Origin: Reticulascus tulasneorum
Taxonomy: Eukaryota > Ascomycota > Sordariomycetes > Glomerellales > Reticulascaceae
NCBI GenBank assembly: GCA_001557505.1
Contig: LSAX01000012.1
Span: forward strand, 1,178,001 to 1,242,000
Direction of reading: 5' to 3'
Length of the DNA: 64,000 nt
Below are positions 45,361 through 55,966 of this stretch, in pieces (position 1 is the stretch's first letter; every line of letters starts with the position of its first letter). The notes under the pieces were generated by a model. It had not been told where the DNA came from. It saw nothing but the letters and a program-made list of their open reading frames with translations, and ran no database searches. A program made the translations under genes and the position numbers.

Positions 45361-45823
45361 TTTCCACGAGCCGGGTTCCACCTGGAGCCAAGAATCTGAA
45401 TGAACGGGAGGTATCGAGGTAAATGATAGACTGGTTGTGGGTTCTGGGAGGTATCGGTGTTGGGAGTCGAGGGCGAAGTATTGAAGATACCTCAAATCAT
45501 TTGGTGGAGTTTCTCAAATGTGCAAAGGCAAGCTGCCCAAGAGGGGAGGGGACTGCTGCGCGTGGAACCTTTGTTTTTTGTGGTGTTTTTGTTTTTACAT
45601 TGGAATTGAATCGTCCTCTTATTCATAGTAATCCTAGTTGAAACGACGAGATTGTCGAACTCTGCGGTGATAGTACAAATGCCTCAAGACCCTGGTATAA
45701 TAAAAGCTTGTCTGGAAGCAACAGATGTTCACCAGTTCCTTTTACCCAACACCAAGTGATGCAACGAGACGGGGAATCCATGACATCCCAAACCCAATAT
45801 CGAATCGCCTATCAAACGCTGCG
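45361..45823. other. Convergent 3' ends
   Basis: 463 bases between the permease stop and the stop of the coiled-coil gene; no other feature seen. Confidence 0.5.
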
Positions 45824-46950
45824 TCATTGCCCCGATGAACCGGTACTTGAGGCTTGGCTCGATGGCCGTGGTGGGAGGATAGGCGCTCCGAATCCTCCTG
45901 AATCGTCTCTCTGCATTGGGACGCCGCCCATCATTGCAGAGGATGGTGGTGGCGGCGGATGCGATTGCTGATGTGCATCCTCGTCCCCTCCGTTGTGGCT
46001 GCCAGCAAGCTGCTCTTGCATAGCTTTCCTTTCCAGCTCCTTCAAGCGATCTTTCTCAGCCGTGTCAATGAGATCGTCGTCGTCGCTCCAGTACGCATCA
46101 TCCTCCGGCATATCAGGCATAGCCAGCCGCTTCCAGAACCGCAGCTCTTGTCGATTCGCCCGCTCGTCAACGCGATGCTCCCATCTCACTTCATCTTCGT
46201 CGTATTTGCGGCGGAAGTCACGTAATAGTTCGTTCGCTTTGCCTGCCCGATCTTGCATCTCCCATATCTGCTCTCTCAGGCGGCTATTTTCGGATCGCGC
46301 CTCGGCCAGCTGCGAACGGTAGGACTGGTGCCATGCCGCGACGTCGGTGACGTGTTTTGCTTTGTACTCGTGGAACTGCTTCAGCATCAATGCCAGCGCG
46401 TTGGCGTATTGGGATAGAAGAGCAGCATTGGCGTCTCGACTGTATTTGGCCTTTTCGAGCGATTCGGAGAGCATCGAGATGAGGGTGTCGAGATTTTGCT
46501 CTTGCGCTGCGACAGCAAAGTTAGCCTTCGAGTTTGGATCTCTGTAGGAACCTTCGCAGGGGAGGCTAATGTGGTCATACCATTGATGTCTTCCGCGGCG
46601 ACATTAATCAACTCCTCGTTCCCCAGACCTTGGGTTCTTGCCCGGCTCCTTACCCTGCCGAGCCCAGTGACTATGTCTTCGGTCACTCGACGATTCTCGG
46701 CCAGCTGTCGGCTCAGATCCTCCACCATGCCATAGATGTAGTTGAGTTCGGCCTGGTGGCCGGCAGGGGTGGGCACCCCCATGCCGCCGGGGACGTTGCC
46801 GCCGTTCATACCATTCATGAGGTACAACTGTTGTTGCTGGTGTTGCGCATGCGCCAAGGCTTGCTGTGCTGCGGACGAGTTGTTGAGGGGAGCTTGACGC
46901 GGTGGTGGAGGCTGGGAGTCGTGGAATGTTGGAGGAGCGGGAAAGTTCAT
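45824..46950 (-). CDS. Hypothetical coiled-coil protein
   Basis: Two exons on the minus strand: 46950-46581 and 46506-45824 (74-base intron); 350 residues. I do not recognise a named family. The N-terminal 75 residues are Pro/Gln/Gly-rich, then a helix (HQAELNYIYGMVEDLSRQLAENR) starts a long coiled coil through about residue 240 (LREQIWEMQDRAGKANELL). An acidic patch (DAYWSDDDDLIDTAEKD) and a Pro/Ser-rich tail finish it. The start at 46950 is the first in-frame ATG. The organisation suggests a structural or scaffold protein; localisation is unknown. Confidence 0.72.
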
Positions 46951-47773
46951 GGCCCTGGTCTGATGGTGGAGGACGTGGAAGGCAGCTAGACTATTTCGGT
47001 TGGTGGAGCTCAATGTGAGAGGACCCTCGTCTCCTGTGTGTACATTGGCGCCGAAGATGGTGTATTGGTGCTAGGCGCTATTTGTGGGGGTCATGATTGG
47101 AAGTGTGTTACGCAGGGGGGAGGGCTACAAGGCGCTTTAGTAGTCCCGGATCCTGGTGGATTGTTGCATGTTTCTTGCATATCCATCCTCCCGCCAGCTC
47201 GAGACACGAATCAACATGAACATGTTCTTGTAGATCATTAATTCAGTATTTTCTTTTCTCGTAGAAAAGAACACTCTACCATATTTATCTTCGCTACTTG
47301 CTGGGGAGGATGAACAGGTGAAGCACACACTGGCACTTGCATGTAAAGGGTTCACAATGGGTATGCTTAAACCGGGTCGCAGCACGTGCTTCAGACAAGT
47401 TGTCCTATTCAGAGCTCGCATCAATCTTTCTCACAGGATCATTGTCATCTTAAACAGGTCCTCACGGTATGTGAAGATCTCGTTGTGCAATATGTGCATT
47501 TCTTGGTTATAATGAGCTTTCCAAGCCCAGTTGTTGTACTCTCTCATATCAATCATGAATAATTCTACATCGTTTGCCCCTTTCCTCTCACTCCCTTCCC
47601 ATTAGAAGCAAGTTGCTACTTGCATCAAGGTCCATGCAAGGTGTGTCGAAAAACGAGGCTGTGAGCCGGGATTGGATGTTCTTAAATACCAAGTATCGAA
47701 TAAAAAAGCCTCTGTGACATGGCATGAGACGAGACTGCCAGGTTCATATAGCCAAGTGGCTAGTGACTTGTAC
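46951..47773. other. Promoter region of the coiled-coil gene and 3' flank of the acidic protein gene
   Basis: About 0.8 kb with no recognised gene or repeat. Confidence 0.5.
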
Positions 47774-48661
47774 TTATTCATCCAAGTCCATGCGGGCACG
47801 GCGAAGGTGCGCATTGAGCACGGAGGCTCTGGGAGTCGGATCATTGTCTTCCTCATCTTCGTCGTCATCGTCGTCTTCTCCCATTCTCTCATCCTCATCC
47901 TCGTCTTCGTCTTCCTCTCGAGCTTTTGCCTTTGCGTCTTCCATAATCTCTCGCTCTCTTGCGACATCCTTGCCAGCCATCGTCGTGGTTCTCTCGAGGA
48001 CATCACGCGATCGCTTCTTCCGGCCCGTCTGCTTAGGTGGCGTACGAGGCTCAGCGGCGCGAGCCAGGGGGCGAGGTCCCATCGGCTGCTGAGCGGGACG
48101 GCCTAGAGGTCTCTGTCCGAAGCCCAACGACCGCATACGGCGATTTAAGACGCCGGTTGTCGGAGAATCGTCCGCCATGACCTCCCCATTATATCCGGCG
48201 TTGGTTCCATATGCACCATTTGGCACGGCAAGCAGAGGATCCGTCCAAGGCGGTGGGGAGCCATGACCTCCCCAGCTCACCTTCTTCTTAGGTGTGTCAG
48301 TAGCAGGTGGCCCAACCGGGTCGCGAAAGGGCGCGATGGGGGTGCCCGGTCTACGACCTGAAGAGGTTGAAGGAGGCAGAGGACCGGCAACAGAAGTGGT
48401 GAATGGGTTACGCGTGTCGGTAGGAAGCTCGGGAGCTTGGAAACTGAATAGCAATCTGGTGGGATTCGCTGCAACGGAGGAGGATGGTCGAGCTCCCGCG
48501 CCAGCAGACGGAGTGGCCATTGCAGAAGGTCGAGCAGCACTGGGAACCGATGGCGAGGCTTCCAAGGCCGTGCTCTGTCCGAGAGGGCGGTTGGTTCTGG
48601 GAAATAGCAATCGTCTTGGAGTGCCTGGGGCCTCCTTCATCTCCTCGTCTTGGGGACTCAT
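47774..48661 (-). CDS. Hypothetical acidic nuclear-type protein with possible PP1 docking motif
   Basis: Single exon, 295 residues, ATG at 48661. Not recognised. It is Pro/Ser-rich with several TP sites (TPRRLLFPRTNRPLG near the start), a KKKVSWGG segment in the middle, a basic stretch (TPPKQTGRKKRSRDVLERTT) that could be a nuclear signal, then a helix of Glu/Lys and a pure Asp/Glu run, ending in ASVLNAHLRRARMDLDE. KKVSW fits the [RK]xVx[FW] motif used by protein phosphatase 1 partners. The Asp/Glu run is encoded by a GA-rich trinucleotide tract. Function unknown. Confidence 0.65.
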   Translation of the reverse strand: MSPQDEEMKEAPGTPRRLLFPRTNRPLGQSTALEASPSVPSAARPSAMATPSAGAGARPSSSVAANPTRLLFSFQAPELPTDTRNPFTTSVAGPLPPSTSSGRRPGTPIAPFRDPVGPPATDTPKKKVSWGGHGSPPPWTDPLLAVPNGAYGTNAGYNGEVMADDSPTTGVLNRRMRSLGFGQRPLGRPAQQPMGPRPLARAAEPRTPPKQTGRKKRSRDVLERTTTMAGKDVAREREIMEDAKAKAREEDEDEDEDERMGEDDDDDEDEEDNDPTPRASVLNAHLRRARMDLDE

Positions 48662-49364
48662 CTTCAGTGCGTGTTTGAGTGGTTCGATACTGAGGCAGTG
48701 GAAGTTTGAATGGGAATCAAGACCACAAGGTCAATGAGCATTTGAAGCGGGAAGTGAATCTGATGAACTCAGTGGGGGAAAGTATGCGGGAGGTGAGCTT
48801 CTCGATGTGTGGAGGGGAGGCCCAAAAAACGAGGGGCTTGCGATGGTTGATGCGTGAGGAGGGTTACCGGGGGCGATGCGGGCCATGGGGACACTGTGCT
48901 TCGTTTTGCTCCGGCCTTCATGTCCGGGTTCTCGGTGTCGGGGCCGGAGGGTCTCGGGTCACTGCCGGAATCAATTTTAACGCCACAAGAAATTTGGCGT
49001 ATCTTTGGAATGGCTTGCAGAGTATACCTAGTGCATAATTTGATATGTTCTGCAAAGTTTGCATGACGTGGGTCGAACGTCAACTCGATTACGATGAAGT
49101 GCAGAGGCGGCGCACGTCTAACATGATGCACACTCAGTTGGTCTTGCTCTAGTGGCCCGGTTTGGAGTACTCCTCAGGTAAGAAAGGCCGGATTGTATCA
49201 TGTATTTCGCACCCGCAAGTTGAAAGAAGAACCAAGGCCGCATGCACAAGGTCTGTGGTTATGCAAAATCGGTCGTGAAGGTGAAGGCAAACGAGTGCCA
49301 CATTATTATTCATAAACGCACATTAGTTGACATAACTTTTGAGGCCGTCCTAAGAAACCCCCCA
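48662..49364. other. Intergenic region between acidic protein gene and GH31 3' end
   Basis: 703 bases holding the acidic-protein promoter and the GH31 3' UTR. Nothing else seen. Confidence 0.5.
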
Positions 49365-52239
49365 TTACTGGCTCGAGTCGATCGTGAAACCCTCGGTGAG
49401 TGGCTTATCAACCACAACCGTCCTCGACGGGGAGCTTCCGCTCCTCTTATATTTGCTCTCGCCAATGATAGTGATCTTTGCTATCTTGAGCGGAGTCTCA
49501 TAGCCGAACTCGCCATCAACAACAATCTTCCCGTCCTTGTAGCTGAAAGTAATATAAGTGATGCCCTTTTGCTCCAGGCTGACTCCATCGTCCAGGTACA
49601 ACTGGCCACTGGCCGTGCCATCCTTGCCCAGTGCCACCAGAAGCTCGAAGTCCTCCTGTCGGAGAGCTGTCGTGGTCATGGCAGATTTGATTCGCAGAGG
49701 GAAGATGACGCCGCCCCGGATGAAGAGTGGGATATCTGTGAGGGTCTGGTCCGTGACAGTGACAGCGGCACCCTCTCCCTGCACCTTTTCGTGCGTGTAC
49801 CAGTCGTAGAAGACATCGTCCGGCAGGTAGACATCGACTGATGTGGCATTCTCCTCGGTGACGGGAGCAACCAGCAGGCCTGGTCCGTAGAAATATTGAA
49901 GATCCAACCCAAAAGTATTGGAGTCCTCTGGGTACAGGTAGAACATTGGACTGATGAGTGGTGTTCCATCGACGGTTTGTTCGTACAAGGCAGTGTAGAT
50001 GTAGTCGAGAAGTCTGTATCTAATGTCGATCGCCTTTTTCGCGCTTTCTGCCACAATCGGCCATCGGTAGAACTCTTGCGGGATGTTCGGCAAGTACGCG
50101 TTGTGGTTTCTGTAGAATGAATAGAAAGCTCCCAAGGCAGCCCATCGAGCGCAGAGATTCTCGGAGGTGTTGTCACCGAAACCGCAGACATCGGAACCGA
50201 CCATAGGGATTTGGTAGATAGAAGCGAATTGCAGCATCTGGGCGATGGAGATGCGATATTGCTTCCAGTTCGAGAGGTTGTCTCCGAGCCAGTGGCCAAC
50301 CTTTGTTCCGGCACCGGCGAAGGTCGAACGGGTAATGATCAATGGCCTAAGACCAGGACGACGAGCTTCCATAGCCTCTCTTGAAGCAGTGCTCATCATG
50401 GTGCCGTATAGGTTATGTGTGTCATACATGGCGAGGCCATTCTGGTGGATCAAGTCCGTGTTGACAGTCTTGTTTGAGATACCACCCTGTTCTGCGTTCC
50501 AGGAGTCTCGGAAAGCTGCTTTGTTATGAATTGCATACTTGGGATAAAGAAGATCTCTTCCTGGAAGACCCAATTGCTCGCCTGGAGTCTGCCTTTCAGA
50601 CAAAGGCAGACGGTCAACAGAGAGCCCGCGAGGAATGGAGTCAGGAAATGAGCGAGCGGCGATGTCAACGGATCTCTCGCAGTTCGTGCCTGGCGGTTGG
50701 AAATCGCAAGGCCAGCCTGGAAGAGGTCTCGGAGGTTCTCTGACCGGCGGCGGCTCAGGGGGAAAGCCGACTGCAGACGCATATGGGTTGTCGCAGGGGA
50801 AGTTGCAAGGGAAATTCGATGGCTCGTTCATGTCAATCCAAAGGGCATCGATATCAACTCCCTCGTCCTTGGAGAAGAAGACGGCGAATTCGTTATTCCA
50901 GAACTTGGAGATATTCTCAGCGAACCAATCCGGGAAGACAGTCACACCAGGCCAGACAACCCCGAGCCACACGGACCCGTTGCTTCGGAGGAGCCAAATA
51001 TCATCGTCGTAACCCCGCTGTAGAGTAGGGGATTCTACATAAGCCACTGCAGGATCTACCATGACGATATAATGCTGGTCGTTGGCATGTAAGTGGTCCA
51101 CCAGCTCTCTCACTTGCTTGATAGGAAACCGTTCTGGATCGAGCGTGAAGACCCTGCAGATTGTTAGCAACTTGAAAAATTTCCCGTGCCAAGGTTAAGT
51201 CACCTTCGTCTATCCATATAGTCGATGTCAGTCCACATCGTCTCAAGAGGGATCCCCGCATTGCTGTAGTTTTGCACTACCTCAGCCACTTCGAACGCAT
51301 CTTGGTAGCCGTATCGGCAGTTGTGGTACCCCAGACCCCAGTATGGCATCATGACTGGCAAGCCGGCAACCTCCGCATACTGCCGAGATACTTCAATGGG
51401 GGAAGGTCCGGGAACAAAATAAAAGTCAAGGACTCCACCCAGAGTATTGTACTGCAGGTACTGACCCGACTCTTCTGTGTTGTTAATCATGACATCTATG
51501 CCATTGGAATTCAGGAAAAACACTCCGTGGGTTCCTCCCGGTCGGTGTTCGAAATATACCGGATGGTTACCGTACAAGTTTGCTCCGGTCGGGATGCCAT
51601 AAGAGTCCTGAGACCAAAGGGTGCGGATGTAGTCGGTGGTGTTGAGACGAAAAGGGTCCGAGTGTTCACCCAGGCCATATAGATTGGGGTTCTCGGGCAG
51701 CGAAGTTCTCAGCCGAACATACTGGCTCTCGAACACAAGGCTGGCAGCCGATGTGTCGAAGAGAACTTCTCCAGTGTCACTTCGGCTTACCGAAAAGGAG
51801 AAGGGGTTTTCGGTGTAGTTGAAAGTCAATTTGGACCCGCCTGCCTCAGCTCCAGGGTTCACCGGACGAGGAAAGACAGATTCAGGAACTTGGTAAACCG
51901 AGTTCTCGACATCTTGAATCTTGACGTGGAGACGGTTGTCTGTAAGCCACGTTAGTCACAATTGATCCATCAAAACCCGGGAAGCCATCGACGAAACGCA
52001 CCTGTCTGGTATTCAACCAGAAGAGTCAAGTCGGTCAAGTCAGTTCCATAGACATTGCAAGCCTCGCCAGCAAGCGTAAGATCCGCGGTAATGCCGGTGG
52101 AGGTTGTTTTGACATTGGAGGCCTTATAGCCGGGACAGGCTGCAAGAGCATCGTCGCTGGGGTAGTCTCTCTTCGGGAGGACAGCAGCAGCCGCCAGTCC
52201 CGAGAAGAGAGCCAATTGGACAAGGGAGAACCTAGTCAT
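49365..52239 (-). CDS. Secreted alpha-glucosidase, glycoside hydrolase family 31
   Basis: Extracellular GH31 enzyme releasing glucose from alpha-linked saccharides such as maltose and starch fragments. Three exons on the minus strand: 52239-52002, 51939-51204, 51153-49365; 920 residues. A signal peptide ([19 protein letters not shown]) is followed by a dibasic KR that could be a Kex2 site. The catalytic nucleophile is the Asp of [12 protein letters not shown]; the acid/base lies in [16 protein letters not shown] is also conserved. The Pro-rich insertion after the nucleophile ([17 protein letters not shown]) is typical of fungal enzymes of this group. The ATG at 52239 is chosen because it gives a clean signal peptide. 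A TATA box lies about 85 bases upstream. Introns are 62 and 50 bases. Confidence 0.93.
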
Positions 52240-53519
52240 GATAGCCCTCAAGTACGTTCGTGAGGGGGTAATGGTTGGCAGGAGCTGGGTGAAAAGTGAA
52301 TTGGACTGGGTATAAGTGATCTCTTATACACACAGCTTTGGGAGCTTACTTCAGACGAGCTTCCCCTCATTTACAGATTCCCCCAACTGTTCCTCCCGAG
52401 GCTGTGGATGGATCATGTTTGCTCGACCTCTCCGCACATCAACGGCATGTAAGCTTCGTCATTGTTGCTGGGGAACCGGTATACCCGGTAGTGCAAAACG
52501 CATGCAGGAGAAACGAGAATTCACAGCACATTGCGGGCGGGGCGGGGAGGGGCAAAAGCACCTGGTTGACGCGAAATAGGGCCGCTGGATTTGACCGATT
52601 GCTCCGGACTACTCTTAGATCCAAGCTTTCTTTTCTGATTTCTCCACACTTCGGTAGCGAACTCGAGGAGAGAAAGAAAAAAGGCCTTACGAGATGATGT
52701 CGACTTGCCTCGATGCAGAAGCTGGGGCCGAGTGAGGAGAGCTGGATGTGATTGGTGATGTCAGGTCGGGGAACACGATCCACTGAAGAAAGGCCCGATT
52801 TAAGGTGTGGTGGCGGAGATGCCCCCGCATCATCGCCCCGCATCTCACTATAAAGCACCCCTGTAAATCGGTGAAGCTAGCTAAGTGCAAGTGCCACCCC
52901 GAACGGTTGCTGGAGCCGGGTGGCTTTCCACCAGGGCAGGCAATCATCAGACGTCGCAAATATCGTTCGCTCCATCCTTCGGCCGGGGCCAATTCGTCTG
53001 CGTCGATCTCTTTAAAGGATACCAATTCGCCAAGTTGCCAACCATAAGCCAAGCATGGCAGTTTGGAAGCTTGGATTTCGAACTAGTCAGGATCCTGGTG
53101 TGATTCGAAGAACTGGAGTAGCTCCACATCCGTGAAGGCTAACAGTAAACACAACTCGCGCCACACACGGCGGTACATGAACTATCGTCATCAACGTAGT
53201 ACGCCCCAGGACAAACTGTAAATTGTAAACAGTGAAAAACGTACCCCAAGCTAGCTTGACCAACTATCCCCGGTCACAGCACATGGCTACAGACAGTATT
53301 CACATGAATAGGTAGTGGGCGTATGTTCTGCAGCGTCACTAAACTTCTCACTTGAAAACACCTGGAGTATTTTGCATCGTGTTTCAAATTGTGGATATCA
53401 TGCTCAGAGCAGAAGCAAGCTATAATGGCATGTATGGGCCGGCACTCTGCATGTTATCATCTGAATGTGACGCCATCCTGCCTGCATCAGACCATGGACG
53501 CAGCTAGCCCCAAACATCA
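52240..53519. other. Intergenic region between the GH31 and GH43 genes
   Basis: 1.28 kb upstream of the GH31 gene; holds a TATA box at 52321-52328. Open stretches on either strand (for example 52439-52858) lack protein character. Confidence 0.5.
52321..52328 (-). promoter_or_regulatory. TATA box of the GH31 gene
   Basis: TATAAGAG on the minus strand about 85 bases before the start codon. Confidence 0.45.
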
Positions 53520-55022
53520 TCAGTTGACCGGAACAAATATCCTGTCCACGTCCGGACCCCAGGAACTGTCACCACTGGTGATGCTAATCGTATTGCCCGT
53601 CCCGGCATTAAGGTCACAATGCACCGAGCTGCTGCCGGGTGTGTTCCCATCGACAGTGGGGAGGAACCCAACCTCGTGAGAGACTCCGTTGCACGCAACC
53701 CTCGCATACCGCTGGGCCTGGTTCCCATTCAAGTGCTTCAGCCGGATTGTCGTCCTCGTTGTCGTCTGGCTGCTAATGCCTGTAAGCTGCACCGCCCCAT
53801 TCGACGACCCGCCGATGTAGCCCACGGCTCGGGTTCCGCTGCATGCCGTGCAGGACACGTTTGCGGCGCCGTTTGAGAATTGCCCGGACTCGCCTTCGTA
53901 AGCCGTCTCGCTCGGGCCCGGAGCCCATGTGCCGGATGCGACGTTCGGTACCCAGTTCACACGGTCTTGCATCGTGATTGTTGTCCCGCTGATGCTCAGT
54001 GGCAACCAGATGTAAGTGCTGCGCATAAGGTTGGTGCTGACCCAACGGTCTCCCATGTAGATGGCCGAATTTCCCAGTGGTAGAATAAACGTCGATTGGC
54101 TGGTGAAGGTTTTTGACCCAGCTGGTGCGAAGGTTCGCCAGGAGGACCAAGGCCCGGACAGAGATGTTGCGTAGCTATATACCTTACACAGAAGTCAGAT
54201 TGGGAAATATAAATAGCGAGAGCTTTGACCCACATTGTCGTTGGGATCCCAGCCCGTTAGCTTGCTGCCAAACATGAAATAGTAGCCTCCTTGCTTGAGA
54301 ACTGCTGGCGACTCAATACTCTCTTCCCACAAGTACACGCTGCTGGTAACATTGAGGTAATCAGAGGACAATGCGTCAATGCGGAGGCCATTAGGCCGCT
54401 AGAAGACAGTTAGTTTAGCAGGGTGGCGATCATTTGTATGATTATACATCTTCAGTGAGCAGGTATCCCTTGCCATCGCCGTCCTGAAAGAGCCCAATGT
54501 CACGACTCTCAAACCCAAGGGGTCTGAAGCTGTTGATATAGGTGTATCTCCCGCAGATAGAGTCAGAAGTCGCAACTCCGACCTTCGCTTCCCCGTAGTT
54601 GCTGCTGTCGATGTGCAGGTACATCACATATTTTCCGGTAATCGAGTCGTAAATCACCTTTGGGCGCTCGACCACTCTGCTAGGACCCAAGTCGCCGCTG
54701 CTTGTGCGTGACAACAGAGCCCCCACAAACGACCATTCAACCAGGTTGGTAGAAGAGTAACAATTGATGTTCTGAAAAGCAGTTCCTTCGGTTTTATCTT
54801 CTCCTATCAGATAGTAGGTAGTCCCAATTTTGTTGATGCCAGCTCCATGGGCTTGAATATGACGCCCGGTATTGGTCTAGTAAAGTCAATGTACAATCCC
54901 TTCGTCACTCAGAGGGTGGTGCTTACTGCGCTCCAGGTGCCACCTGGTATAATCTGAAGACTCGCCAGAGCGAGGCTGGCCACCGAGAGCAGAAAAGAGC
55001 AGAGGTTGAAAATAGAACGCAT
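53520..55022 (-). CDS. Secreted GH43 exo-1,3-beta-galactanase-like enzyme with C-terminal CBM35-like module
   Basis: Probably releases galactose from the beta-1,3-galactan backbone of arabinogalactan proteins (GH43 subfamily 24 type). Four exons on the minus strand: 55022-54927, 54876-54448, 54398-54234, 54182-53520; 450 residues. Signal peptide MRSIFNLCSFLLSVASLALA. The five-bladed propeller shows HGAGINKIGTTYYLIGEDK, SRVVERPKVIYD, SRDIGLFQDGDGKGYL and ESIESPAVLK, which carry the acidic residues of the family. The C-terminal ~140 residues look like a CBM35 (EGESGQF..., RYARVACNGVSHEVGFLPT, WGPDVDRIFV). Introns are about 50 bases. Subfamily assignment is by motif resemblance to galactan 1,3-beta-galactosidases; other GH43 activities are possible. 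Confidence 0.82.
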
Positions 55023-55966
55023 GCTGGATGTCTTTGGGAAGGAAGAAGACTCGTTGAGTGCTCGGTCTGATCGAAGTCATGAACCACTTGCTTTAGGATG
55101 AAGGGAGATATCCAGGCATCTTATGTACCAAGTAAACGCAACAAAATCAGGGAACTCAACCGGAACTCTGCTTCTCAGTCCGAAGTATGATACAATCCCA
55201 GCACCTGCTGGCAACTATCCTCCAGGGTGCGATCCTGCACCAACCATGGTGAATTACCATTCTTACACAGCAGTTCGGCCAAATACCGGCATATCAGTGG
55301 GCCGCCAATAGAGAGTAGTACCGGCCGAGTCAGCTGCTGCAAAGAGTCGTCTCGGGCTCGGAAGGATGGCACCAAAGTGACCTTCGGTAGTAGGCAGAGC
55401 AGATCACTTGCCCCACAAAATACCCCAACGAGGCGACAGGAACCGATTATTGTTGCAATACCGGGCATCGGATGATCTGCCGGGGTTGAGCGGTAATTTG
55501 TTACGGAACTCGAGAAATCCGGGGAAGAGTTGTCTCCTGGAACCGTTCGATACTCACTGGACTGAAGTATTCCCGCGGCACACATCGGGAATGACAACTC
55601 ACTATAGGGAGTGTGCTCCGAAACTTGAAGGGGAGGCCAAAAATTTGAATTTCGTCTCTAATATCGTATCACTTCTGTTTCCTGCCCTATGGCATTTTCT
55701 CCCGTTTCTGTCCACTGCCAGATTGCGCCTCGCAACTTATAACACCAAGCCAGCAAAGCAAGCCATTGCCAAGACTTGCTGCACTCAGAAAAGGAGCACA
55801 TAGCAAGCAAGAATATATCAAGAACCATATCATGTGCCTCGTGTCAGTCGTCACAAGACTCCCTAAACAAACCCGCCCCAGTCGTATATATATAGGTTGA
55901 AGGAAATCCGGAGCGAGGTCGCATATTGATCCACCATGGCGGCAAAGCCACTCCCAAGCAGAGATA
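55023..55966. other. Intergenic region between GH43 and caspase-like genes
   Basis: 0.94 kb containing the GH43 promoter and the 3' flank of the caspase-like gene. No gene recognised. Confidence 0.5.
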
